From Parietaria judaica (lineage: Eukaryota > Streptophyta > Magnoliopsida > Rosales > Urticaceae), in NCBI GenBank assembly GCA_954871525.1, contig OX940870.1, forward strand, positions 5,363,501 to 5,427,500: a stretch of 64,000 bases of DNA, written 5' to 3'. Below are positions 22,622-34,072 of this stretch, in pieces. How positions within the stretch are numbered: position 1 is the first letter of the stretch; each line of letters begins with the position of its first letter. The translations under genes were made by a program, and so were the position numbers. The notes under the pieces were generated by a model. The model searched no databases and was not told the origin of the DNA. It saw nothing but the letters and a program-made list of their open reading frames with translations.

Positions 22622-24905
22622 CTAGTGGAAGAACACCGCGCTTCGCGCGGTGGCGATAAAATATTATAAATGATTAACGTTTTGCTCTAAAATAGCTCAA
22701 AGAATTTTTAAATTATTTCTTTCTTTCGTTCGTTCTATCATCATTAAATTATCAATAAACATATAAATTTATAGATTTTCAAAGTATTCACGTTACATTT
22801 TAAAAAATTTATATACAAAGAAAATTCATGTAGAACAAAGAATAGCTTAAACTATCTCTTACGACTTAGGAGGCTCTCTCCCGCAACAACATCGATATCT
22901 CCATTGGGCTGTTGTGTTGATTTTAGTGGCAGAATTAGTGTTTGTAAGAGAATTAAAAAAAATTGCAGTCATGAAGACAAATTTTATTATATAATTTTTC
23001 ATTCACATATTATATTCAAATCCAAACGCATACTAAAAACATAACAAATCTCATTTTTATTATTTAATTTTATGCTATACGGAACAAATTAATATCACCC
23101 AGTTGACTATATTTTTGCGTACCAATGATATGTGTTTTATATATGTATTATTGATGTACCGTACATATCAACTATAAATCTTATTCATATATGATGTAGA
23201 TATCATTTAACTTCACCGTATAATAGTGTTTGTAGGCTTGTTGTTGAAACCTGGGTATCATAGTAAGCTCAATATTATTTGTATATAGTAGTTTATAAAA
23301 ATTAATTACGAAGCAAAGGTAATTTTATCAAATGTAATTCTGGGAACCGAAATGATTCATGATCCAGACTATCGTTACACCAAAACTTACAACTACTTGT
23401 ACAAAACAATATAAAAAGCACAACATGGTTTGCAATACCAACAAACTACGTAAATGCACAAAAAAAAACCCTTTAAAAGTGTGTGGTCGTCGAGTGAAGT
23501 TGCATTCGGGTGTAAGACCGACATTGTCCAACAACATAGTAGTACACAAAACTTATTTGGTTATACAATATTTATGAACACCATGCATTGACCTTTGAAC
23601 AAAAAGAATTAAATGATAAAATTGCAATAGTGTATGATTCACCATAAAAAAATTAATTAATTCCTAATATTTCATGAATATATTTGTACTTAAAAAACCA
23701 TTTAAGATGTAAATATGATTTTTTTAAGCAACAAAAAATATTAGCATAGAAAATTGTAATTTAAATAGCTTAAAGACTTCGTCATGAGCCCGGAAGTGAC
23801 ATGTTGGCAGGAAGGAATAGAACATGGATTAGGGAGAAATGGGATAAGCTTAAAACAAAGAATCGGGTTGGTAAAGATGCTGAAAAACTACGACGCGCCG
23901 CCCGCGCCACAAAAGGAATCTAGTTGAAAGGAATAATTTAATTTCTTAGGGTGAATCAAATGAAAGCAATTATCGTAACAAACAAATTAAACACATTCTA
24001 TGCTTTACTTCATTAAAACAAAAGGAAAGAAACTTGCATGAAAAGAAAGCCTTACGTAACAAATAGAGGTGAAGATCGGATATCTGAGGTGCAAAATAGT
24101 GACAATGTAAGAATTATAAAATAATATATATATATATATATAACTGAAGAAATATTAATGCAGTAATGGAATTAAAAATATATTAAGAATAAATTTACTC
24201 ACGATAACATAAATCGAGAGTGGCTCGGAGAATTCCTGTGCTTGGCAAATGGGAAGAGAAAAAAGAATCAAAACAGTAAATTAAATCTGTGACTAAATTA
24301 AAACAACAAAAGATATAAAGTATTTCATGAATACTTTTGTATTTGAAAAACTATTAAAAATGTAAATATGAATTTTTAAGCAACCAAAAAATATTAACAT
24401 TTTAAATTATAATTTAAATAGCTTAATACCAACTTAAAAAAAAATAAACGCTATAAATCAAATAAAGTATTTCTGTCTATTCCTAATCAAAATAGTCAAA
24501 TACAACCTAAATACCAAAATAAAATCACTATCGTATTCAGATGTATTACGATAGTATTATTACACATATGAAAAGATAATCACATTTTCATGATTTTAGT
24601 GCTATATATATCATTAATGCTCATAAATTAAAAATAATATTAATACTATATCATACATGAACAAATAAATACCTTCAAATTCATATCACCTAAGCTAAGT
24701 ACAGTTAAAACTAAATGTTAAAACTTACGTGTGCTACACAGAAACGAATTAAATAGCATATTCTTACCAAGGAAACTCTTGTAAAGCTTGTTAGATAACA
24801 TTACCGTTGATGTTCGGTTTCGAAATGGCTATTACAATTTATTCTGAGACATATATACATTAGCAAAAAATAATTTCACAAAAGCTTCACAATAGAAAAA
24901 TGTCG

Positions 24906-24908
<3 letters not shown>

Positions 24909-24942
<34 letters not shown>

Positions 24943-24960
24943 ATAATAATAATAATAATA
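24909..24960. repeat. (TTA)n/(TAA)n perfect inverted repeat
   Basis: A run of TTA triplets switches to TAA triplets, making a 50-bp near-perfect palindrome that could extrude as a hairpin. It lies inside the Helitron candidate. Confidence 0.85.
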
Positions 24961-25788
24961 GTGGGCGAGACACAAACCTTATCTAAGTTGAAACCCTAAA
25001 AATCAATCCAACAGAAAACACTTTTTTATAATCTATATATATATATATTAACACAAAATTTACTTACAATTTTGTTGGCTTAGAGCTGATTAATCCCTTG
25101 GTCCATTATCTATCTTGAGGTTGCAGTGAACGACGTCATTGAGGATTGGTGAGTTCGCGAGCTCGGAAAATGGAGGAAAAAAAATAATCAAAATAACAGA
25201 TTAGAATTGTGGCTAAAATAAAAGGAACAAAGTATAAATATACTTACAGACTATTGGAAGACTACACGACAGTGAACATGAAAAATGAATCAAAGATTTG
25301 TTAACGTATATGTCAAAGGGACTTTTTAACTTCCAGTGGCTTGTGACTTATTTACATCGTACATAATAACCTTTAAGAAATAATATTTAATTAGGTGATG
25401 AATGCAGTAGTTACTAATACTATGACCTCATATTCACTACACCAAATAAAAATATAAAAAAATATATAAAATAGTGAAATTTCAGAATAATAACATTCTT
25501 CATTTTCAAGCTTTTTAGACAACTAATTTATTGTGGGTAGATTTTGCTTATATATATATTAACATGAGCATATTTTTAATCAAATAAAAGTGTCATTAAT
25601 CTTATTAAATTACATGGTATTATCTCATTAGGAGATTATCAAAAGTCTATGTAAATGCCAAATTGATTACACAAAAGTTATTGCATATGAGCATGTTATT
25701 TTTTTATATTTTTATTTTAAATTCTAGAAAATTAGCATTGGAAGATGTCTATATAGAAGAATTGTTTAGTGAATACTTTCTCATCATG

Positions 25789-25789
<1 letters not shown>

Positions 25790-25830
<41 letters not shown>
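25790..25830. repeat. (TA)n microsatellite
   Basis: About 40 bp of TA repeats ending in TAGATTAG. Read on the minus strand it begins A-TCTATATA, so it may be an expanded Helitron 5' terminus rather than a random microsatellite. Confidence 0.75.
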
Positions 25831-25832
<2 letters not shown>

Positions 25833-26252
25833 TTAGTTAACACAGTTTGTAACTTACCTGTTAACTTACTTAGGATAGGATAGACTCTCGTGTTGTATTG
25901 TGCACGCTATTCGCCGGATACCTGGATGGTGCTTCTTCTCTGTTTGATCCTCATCAAACTTTCTCACACGCTCCTTGAATGCCAAAACAAAAGATGAGTG
26001 AAAATAATAAAAATAAAAATATTATTAAATGAATTTATCGATAATATTTTGAGTATAACAGATAGAATTGTTGCTTTTGTGTGGTATTTCATCCTAAAGA
26101 AATTCTATTTATAGAGTTTGCAAATAAAATGAACATAAATGACATTAATTTGTATTAAATGAATTTAGACATTATATTAAGGATATATGAAGAGTCTAAA
26201 ATATCATTCTATTTTTAAAAAACAGGAAAGCCAAAGGTCGTTTTATTTTAAT

Positions 26253-26286
<34 letters not shown>

Positions 26287-27034
26287 TATTGTTTTTGCAA
26301 ATTCTCTATAAAAAAAGTTTTTTCAATACTTTTTTATTGAACTAAAATTCTACTATAAAAGAAATTACAAAAGAAAAGATAACATAGTTTTAAGTGTAAC
26401 AAAAAATTAATAAACACATTGTATGAGATGATAAAAATAAATTGTAGGGAAAAAGTAAATCAAAAGAAAAAAAAAGATACATGAAAGAGACGTTTATGAA
26501 ATACATATGAAGATATATATATATATATATAACATAAATATTGTAATACGTGAGTGTATATTGATCAATAATAAAATTGTATATCAATCTCACTATATTA
26601 ATTTGGTGGTAATAATATGTGACACTTGCAATTCCACTTGCAATCTCACTATACTGAATTAGTAATAAATAACAAAAGCTTTCAAATAAATACATAGCAT
26701 GGTTGCAACGTTATTAACTATTCATGATTTTTTTTGTCATTTAATAAATGAAAATTGTATTAAAAAATTATAAAATAGTGAAATTTTAGAAAAAGAGGAT
26801 TCTCTATTTCCAAGCTTTTTAGATAGGCAATTTATTGTTAGTAGATTTTGCTTTTATATATATATAGATTTCGTAGGAGTAGAAATCAAATGCTTTCAAT
26901 GGCCGTTTATTCCATAGGATATTCTCTTGCTTGCTACTTGGACATGCATTTTTTTGTGGGTTTTTTTAATCAACAAAAAGGAGGTAATTAATCACAAAAA
27001 CACCCCAAGCCTCACCAAATAACGTATTTATTAT

Positions 27035-28130
27035 TCGGAATGGCAATTCGAGTTTCACGTCGTATTTGTGCCGGGTCTTAATAATTTTTTACTTATTTTC
27101 TATAGACCCAGACTTGCCTCATTTATTAATCGTGTTAGAATTTAGGGGTGGCAATTCGGGTTGTGAGTCGTGTTCGTGCCGGGTCTTAATCATTTTTTAC
27201 TTATTTTATCTACACCCATACCCGCCCCATTTATTATTCGTGTTAGAAGACGAGACCCAAACCCGCCCCATTTAAATAACGTGTTTATCGTGTCTACCCG
27301 TTTAACCCAATTAAAAGATTCATTTATTTATAAATAATAAATTAATTCAATTTATACTCATTTAACTTAATTTATTTAACTATATTATCGAAGATTTAAA
27401 ATTTTACTAGAAATTTTTTATGTTCATCAATTGTAAGACGTAATTAATAAATAAAAACATAAATTTCACATATAATAAGTATTAAAACACTTAATAACAT
27501 ATATAAAATATAGAAAATGTAACTTTTTGCTCTTTAATCGTGTCTAATTGGGTCCCATCGTGTTATCGTGTTCGTGCCGTGTTTGCCCGTTATTTAATCG
27601 TGTTAATCGTGTTCGACACGGTTGAACCCAGATCCATTTATGGTAGACCCAGACCCGTTTAAATCGAGTCGTAACCGTTTCGTGTTTCGTGTCCGGCCCC
27701 AAATTGCCACCTCTATTAGAATTTGAGACCCGGACCCGCCCCGTTTAAATATCGGTTTATCGTGTCTACCCGTTTAACCCATTTAACATATTCATGTATT
27801 TTAAAATATTATATTAATTCAATTTATACCAGTTTTACTTAATTTATTTAATTATATTATTTAAGATTTAAAAAATATACTAAAAATTTCTTATGTCCAT
27901 CAATTATACGATGTAATAAATAAGTAAAAAATATTAATGTTATATATAATAAGTATCAAAATACTTAATTATATATAAAATGCAACTTTTTGCTCCTTAA
28001 TCGTGTCTAATTGGGTCTCTTCGTATTTGTATCATGTTTATCTGTTATTCAATCATGTCAATCGTGTTCGACACGATTAGGTCTTCTAAATCGTATCGTA
28101 ACCGTTTCGTGTTTCGTGTCCGATCACTTA
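27035..28130. mobile_element. older hAT-like MITE interrupted by a copy of its own family
   Basis: The outer left part (from about 27035, GGAATGGCAATTCGAG) and outer right part (27724 to about 28130) have the same layout as the inserted 27143-27715 element. Shared phrases include GTGCCGGGTCTTAAT, CGTGTCTACCCGTTTAACCC and CCGTTTCGTGTTTCGTGTCC. The outer copy is more diverged, and its right terminus is no longer sharp, so the outer limits are estimates. Confidence 0.6.
27143..27715. mobile_element. hAT-like MITE, 573 bp, perfect 8-bp TSD, nested
   Basis: The ends are TAGGGGTGGCAATTCGGG and, complemented, TAGAGGTGGCAATTTGGGG. The flanking octamer TTAGAATT is identical on both sides (27135-27142 and 27716-27723). 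TAGGG-type ends plus 8-bp duplication indicate hAT. It has no transposase and is inserted into an older copy of the same family. Confidence 0.85.
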
Positions 28131-29372
28131 TGTCAACTGAATTTAAAATAAATAATAAATATTTAAAAAAATATCTTCGTTCTTATCTTGACCTGGTGAC
28201 CTTTTTCAAACTTTAGACAGTGGCAAAGTTGGAAATTCACTTGTGAATTCGGGTCTTTTTAGTTCGAGCTTGATATACTAAACGACACGGAATTCATAGC
28301 TTTAATCGTAGTTAGCCAAAAATTAATTACGAAAATGAAATTAATGAGAGATAAAGAAGATAAACGACAATTAGGTTGAGTCATGAAATTTTTGGTTAGA
28401 AAATTAAATTGTGAAAATCAAAGAAAATGTGGATTGAAATTAGTAACGAACATCTTACAATTATGTGGAAGTTTCGAAGAATAAAAAAAGCGTGCAAATT
28501 ATAAATTAGGTGTTGATTTTCCTTCACATGAAGTTAGTCCAACTTCAAGAAATTGATAATTTATTATAGAATAAAGGAAAAATACTATTATTTGGTGATA
28601 TTCGATTTGTCATTGGTTGCAAATTGATAATGTTGTACCCAATTATTATGATTATTCTCGAAATTAAAACTTTATTATATTGGGACCCAATTATTTCGAT
28701 ATTCATGAAATTACAAGGACAATAATTCAATTTGCTCAACAATTTATTTGATGTAACATAAAATGAGATAAAATAATAATAAAAATATTAAACTGTAAGA
28801 GCTCTCGACTCGAATAACCTATTTAAGTTTAGGAGTATTCGTGATACAAATTATAAGCCGAGCACGCTTAAATATTAAAAAAAATAAAAAATAAAAAGAT
28901 ATTGTATTGTGTTGCTTATTATTAGGTCGGTAAATTTTATAATGAAACAAACTAAAATTTTCAAGATATTTATTTTACTTTTATGTATGAGATATTAGAA
29001 TTTGTCTCTTTTTAATTTTAATTGGTCATGTATACTCTTATTATTTATATATATTATCTTTTATTTCTTATTCTTATTCTTATATATAGCTTATTTAAGA
29101 TATTATTGCTCTATTATTTTTCTTAATATATTACACAACACGATACGTAACGTTTAAATTATTGAAAGAAAATTGATTACACATGTGCTCATTAAAAGTG
29201 TAGGTTTTGACATACTTAATTATTTTTAGTGACTCGACTGAACTAAAAGAGTAGCTCTGTCGCTATGTCTAATTTAATACCATTAAAGATATAATATATA
29301 TTTATTTACTTTATCAAAGACAATCTTTGTAGCGTGACTGAAAATTTGCCGACGAGTTTCGCTAAAATTTAT
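28131..29372. other. intergenic, no gene seen
   Basis: AT-rich; short frames only. Nothing recognisable. Confidence 0.5.
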
Positions 29373-29735
29373 GGGTTAATGATGGTAAAAATATATAAAG
29401 TTTGGTCAAATAACTTATTGGCTACTCAAAATTTAAAAATGGTGATAAAAATACCCAAAGTCATATTTGGGGAGTTGACCACTCCAATCTGATAACACAA
29501 TTAATTTACCATTTAATTCTGACCACGCGGACAAACGTGGGTTGCCGACAAAACAATTTTTTCCACGGTAACGAGCCAACATCAGCCTTATTTACGAGAA
29601 AACAGTGAATTAAACCCCTAAATAATACTATTTAATACAATTAATTAAACCCCTAATGATTACACTTAACGAAAAAAAATTCACATAGTCATAATTAATG
29701 AGTAAGTTAACGACGCAAATATGATCAATTCTAAT
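29373..29735. mobile_element. truncated copy of the long-TIR element at 39596
   Basis: From GGGTTAATGATGG onward it runs parallel to 39596-39965, including AAAATACCCAAAGT, TTGGGGAGT, GACCACGCGGACAAACGTGG and TTAAACCCCTAA. Similarity fades after GAGTAAGTTAA, so the right inverted repeat is missing or fully decayed. Confidence 0.7.
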
Positions 29736-31210
29736 AATTAAAATAGTGTAGCTAATGATATCTCGAAACGTTGCACGGTGGAGGTCAGTTTCGTCTTTTA
29801 ACAAACAAGCATGGCACATATGGGTACGTCATCAGCGCATTCCCCCAAAATACCACGTGTCTGCTCGAACCAATTAAGATGATGGTGACGTGGCGACCTC
29901 CCTCGGAGGAAGGTGAAATCTGGCCTTGTGTGATATAAAAGCTATATGCGTGGCGCGATCCTATTGGTCCGATTAATTTTGTCGTTTGCTAATTTGACCG
30001 GAGCTGAGACAGACAAATAAATACCGTAACGGCCACAGTATGTGCAGTGAATGTGACCACGTTGCATATTACTAGAACAAACGTTACTTACTTAATTATT
30101 TTATTTATTTATTTAATATATATATAACGGAAGAACAATATTGTATGAAAAACGTCACTTTGTCTTTGAGGCAATATAACAAATTTATATTTTTATATTG
30201 TTACCACTCGACACTAATAATAGTACATTTTAAAATAATTATATCTGAATGCTTACATACTTTTTCCGTTTTCCGTAGGCGAATAACTTTCGAGTTTCTA
30301 TTGAAACAAGTTAGACAGTACTAATAACATGGTGAGCATTTTAGACCCAATCTGATAATCCAACTCAATCTGTTAGAGACCCGACTTTAATCTAACTCGT
30401 TCAGAATTGAATCGGATCGGGCCGGACTCGATTATTATTTGAGTCGGAGACGGATCCAAAATCTTAAGTCGATACGTATATATTTCGTTTTATTTAAGAA
30501 ATGGGTTATCCTATGATATCTAAAATCAATAAGAGTAACTCTAAGATAATAAGACAATTAATCAGAAGATGAAAAAAAGCCTAAAATAATAGATATTTCA
30601 TCAAAATATATTACAAACAAAAAAAAAAGTTATCGGAAAATGAAAAGTGTGAGTCATAACTTTTGACTTGTCACTTGCGGCACTATCCTAGTAGCTTCCC
30701 TTTGTCTTTATCCAAGCAAATCGAATTGACACGTCTGCATATGGCCACTAAACAGAAAAAAAGGCACGAACAATAGGATAGAGATATAAATTAATTAATA
30801 AATCAAATACCAAAAGTGAATATATTTTGTTAAAAAAATGAAATAAAGCGTGAGCAAAAGATTACACGTGATACAGGGTTTGGTCTCATCAGCATTCATG
30901 CATTTCGAAGGCACAATCTTTGTCGACGTCGATGTTCGTACACGTGGTTTCTAACTAGTTAATTCTACAATACACGATTACAATATTTATTTATTTAATT
31001 AATGCGTTTTATTTTCCGTATTAAGAAGAATGACATGATCTTCATAAACTAGTGAAAAGAGCAACATTCTATATTTGTTCAAACATTATTATTAAATGTG
31101 CGTAATGTTAAAAATGTTGAAACTAAATACTATTTTTTAATTTATTTACATTAGGAGCAAACATTTTTGAACACATTCAACGCAACATTGTCAATACTCA
31201 ATAATCCTAC
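29736..31210. other. intergenic with a GC-richer promoter-like patch
   Basis: Between about 29820 and 30070 there are CACGTG-containing (ACCACGTGTCTG), GACGTGG, TATA-like (GATATAAAAGC) and CCAAT-box-like strings, but no open frame downstream. A second CACGTG lies near 30950. No gene is supported. Confidence 0.35.
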
Positions 31211-31215
31211 TCAAT

Positions 31216-31916
31216 TGTAGAGGGCGATTTTTACCGCCGTGCAGTCACAAAGATAATCGAAATAATTAAATAATTATGGACAATACGAATATCTCTGATT
31301 TATTATGATTCCGAGAGGACCCGGTTTCTTCCGTTTGATAGCTTGGACAATCGAAGATTACACACTCTAACCCTTGGGAGATCGAGAATGCTATGAATAA
31401 GCAAGCTCGAAGACTCAAAGATTTATTCTCTCAAACTCACGATAATGAATACTGAATACTCGAATATTGAATAAATCTCTCTTTATGCTAGGTTTACATT
31501 CGTATTTATAGGTTTGAAAGTCTTATAGAACATTCCTCAAATCTTGCTAGGGTTCCCTTCTGAATCGCCATGATCGTAGTTGACCTTCCTTATTTTGCGT
31601 TGGATATCCCACGAAATCTTTAACCGAATAAGCCAATCTTCCCTTCTTTCTCGCGATCTCGAATGAGTTCCTTTTTTAACGCGATTAGGCTTTCCCGAAG
31701 AGCTTTTCCCCGATGAACTTCCCTTTTTGCGACGAGATGTTGGGCCGGCTTTATCGGATGCTGACTTCTCATGGGCTTCGCTTGCTGGGCCTTAATTTCT
31801 TTATTCTTTCATGGGCTTGGGTTCTTCAAGCAATCTTCCTCTCGCTTTATGTCGTTTATTCCACAAACGACAAAGAGTGGTGTTAAGAAGAGATTTGACC
31901 AAATCTGACCTTAACA
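31216..31916 (-). mobile_element. solo LTR, 701 bp, with 5-bp TSD TCAAT
   Basis: Begins TGTAGAGGGCG, ends GACCTTAACA, and is flanked by TCAAT at 31211-31215 and 31917-31921. A TATA-like CTATAAATACG on the minus strand (near 31500-31515) suggests minus orientation. No internal domain is present, so it is the footprint of LTR-LTR recombination. The open frame at 31811-32032 crosses its edge and is not a gene. Confidence 0.85.
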
Positions 31917-31921
31917 TCAAT

Positions 31922-32976
31922 AATCCGTATCTGATAGATCTAGTCAAAATAATCTTAAATCCAAGCGTATTATTTTTTATTTCAATAACTTTTACCTTTA
32001 GAAAAATAAATACAAAAAGATACTCGAACTAAATTGCTGAATCGGCACACAATAATAATAATTAATAATTAATTACTCAATATTTGTCTTATAAATGTTG
32101 ATTCAATAATTTAATGGCATATCAAACACAATCCAGTAAAAATTGCAAGGCTTCTCATAATATAATCGAGACTATAAACAACTTTTATTCAATTTTTTTT
32201 TCTTACAAACTTATAATTAGTCTTCATCTAAGGAGAATATAAATATAGGAGAGAATCATTCAAGGTACATATAATCATATTATCATTATTACAAAAAGAG
32301 ATACTAAAATGTCAACACAACAAATTGTCCTCGAACTAATACAATATGACATAATATTATTATAAAAGCATATGCTTACAAGATTAAGCAGAATAATAGC
32401 AATAATAAATTCCAAAGAATTAAAAAGGGGTTGAACAGTCAGTGCACCAGGGACGATCAGCGGCGCACGTGGAGCGAAGCGAGTGACGTGGACACCAGAT
32501 CCACTGTAAAAGTGTCGAAAAATAAACCATTTTATTTAAATTTAAATAAAGAAATAAAACCGACTAGCGATCCCCCACGACAATATAGGCAATGGAGGCG
32601 TGGGCCCCACCTTAGACCGACTAGCGCGTCCGTCCAAAACTGGTATCGTAAGCAGTGACAAAACCTCCCCATGTGCGACATCGACACGCAGTCGCTGCCC
32701 TCCACGCGCGCCACGTGTCCGGCTAAAATAACCCACTTTCCCACGTACGTCGACCTAACGAACCACATCCCTAAACGGCGTCGCTTTGACAGGTGTTCTA
32801 GAGAAGCTCCGTTTCGTCCGCCACGTGTCCCGCTTCGTCCTCTATAAATGTGTCTCCCTCACTAGCGTTATAAGTTTCAAGAGCTTTCGACGCAGCTTAT
32901 ACCGAAAGCCCCAAATCACAAGACGCAAAAGGAGTTTCGCGAAACCCTAGATTTCAAGGAGCTTAAATTTGAGAGG
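31922..32976 (+). promoter_or_regulatory. NAC gene promoter with three G-boxes
   Basis: CACGTG occurs at 32466-32471, 32712-32717 and 32822-32827. The last two sit in the identical context GCCACGTGTCC, an ABA-response-element type site. A TATA box, TATAAA, lies at 32843-32848, about 130 bp before the start codon. Upstream of about 32430 the DNA is ordinary AT-rich spacer. The arrangement fits a stress- and ABA-responsive NAC gene, as is known for ATAF-type genes; the response itself is an inference. Confidence 0.6.
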
Positions 32977-34072
32977 ATGTCAACGGATTTACAGTTACCG
33001 CCGGGCTTCAGGTTCCATCCGACGGACGAGGAGCTCGTGATGCACTACCTCATCCGGAAATGCGCGTCGCAGCAGATCGCGGTCCAGATCATCGCCGAGA
33101 TCGATCTCTACAAATTCGATCCATGGGAGCTTCCAAGTAAGATATCCAAATGAAACAATCAGCTAGTTTCTTCGAGTTCGTTACAGTTGAAGATTACTTG
33201 AAGTTAATATGTTATTGGTTTGCTATGTGAATCAGGTCTCTCTTTGTACGGAGAGAAAGAGTGGTACTTCTTCTCGCCGCGAGACCGGAAGTACCCGAAC
33301 GGGTCGAGGCCGAACCGAGCGGCGGGAGCCGGCTACTGGAAGGCGACTGGGGCCGATAAGCCGATCGGGACTCCGAAGCCGGTGGGAATCAAGAAGGCTT
33401 TGGTTTTCTACGCCGGGAAAGCGCCGAGAGGAGAGAAGACCAACTGGATTATGCACGAGTACCGCCTCGCCGACGTGGACCGCTCCGCGCGCAAGAAGAA
33501 CAGCTTGAGGGTAGGATAGTCATTTCCTCTTTTCAATTCTGTTGCCAGCTGGCGCCGCCTCTCCTTTTTGGCGCAATGGCGGCTCAAAGCGTGTACTCAT
33601 TTATTGAGAATAATATTTAAGATGCTGATCCAACGGTTACGATTTGTCCATTTTTCAGCTGGACGATTGGGTCCTCTGCCGGATATACAACAAGAAGGGC
33701 ACAATCGAGAGACAACACGGCCCGGCCCGGAAAGCCGAGAGCTTCCCGGAGATGGAGGACAAGAAGCCGGAGATTCTTTCCCCGCCTTCGTACATTCCCC
33801 CGGCCCCAGCGATGAAAAGCGACTTCATCTACTTCGACACGTCGGAGTCGGTGCCGAGGCTGCACACGGACTCGAGCTGCTCGGAGCACGTGGTGTCGCC
33901 GGAGTTCACGTGCGAGGTCCAGAGCGAGCCCAAGTGGAAGGACTGGGAGAAGGCCCTCGACTTTCCCTTTAATTACATGGATGCCACCGTGGACGGCGCG
34001 TTCCAAGGAGGGAACAATTACCAGATGTCCCCGCTTCAGGACATCTTCATGTACATGCCCAAGCCGTACTGA
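32977..34072 (+). CDS. NAC-domain transcription factor, ATAF1/ATAF2 type
   Basis: Exons are 32977-33136, 33236-33510 and 33659-34072, giving 282 residues with GT-AG junctions and the two-intron layout usual for NAC genes. The N-terminal NAC domain (residues 6 to about 155) shows subdomains [93 protein letters not shown] and [13 protein letters not shown]. It would bind CACG-core DNA as a dimer and act in the nucleus. The C-terminal half is the variable activation region, ending in aromatic and methionine-rich residues ([13 protein letters not shown]). Where relatives typically read LPGLALYGEKEW, this one reads [12 protein letters not shown] at the exon 1/2 join. The ATAF subgroup assignment is from memory. 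Confidence 0.95.

Larger units (their letters stand above)
22622..26868 (-). mobile_element. candidate non-autonomous Helitron (4.2 kb)
   Basis: On the minus strand the right end begins TCTATATATATATA, preceded by host A (26869). The left end carries a perfect 7-bp-stem hairpin ACCGCGCGAAGCGCGGT (22635-22651), nine spacer bases, then CTAG followed by host T. TC start, 3' hairpin, CTAG end and insertion between A and T are the Helitron hallmarks. There is no Rep/helicase frame. The subterminal block at 26770-26866 is repeated, diverged, at about 25490-25560, so two related elements may be nested here and the 5' limit is uncertain. Other TCTATATA starts lie at about 25831 and 26285. Confidence 0.55.

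Noticed and set aside
23328..23577. Facing frames of 72-73 codons on both strands
   Set aside because: They overlap each other inside the Helitron candidate and show no domain; probably chance.
23880..23930. Second Helitron-like 3' end (GC-rich segment followed by CTAG-T, plus strand)
   Set aside because: The GC segment does not form a convincing stem, and no 5' partner was found upstream.
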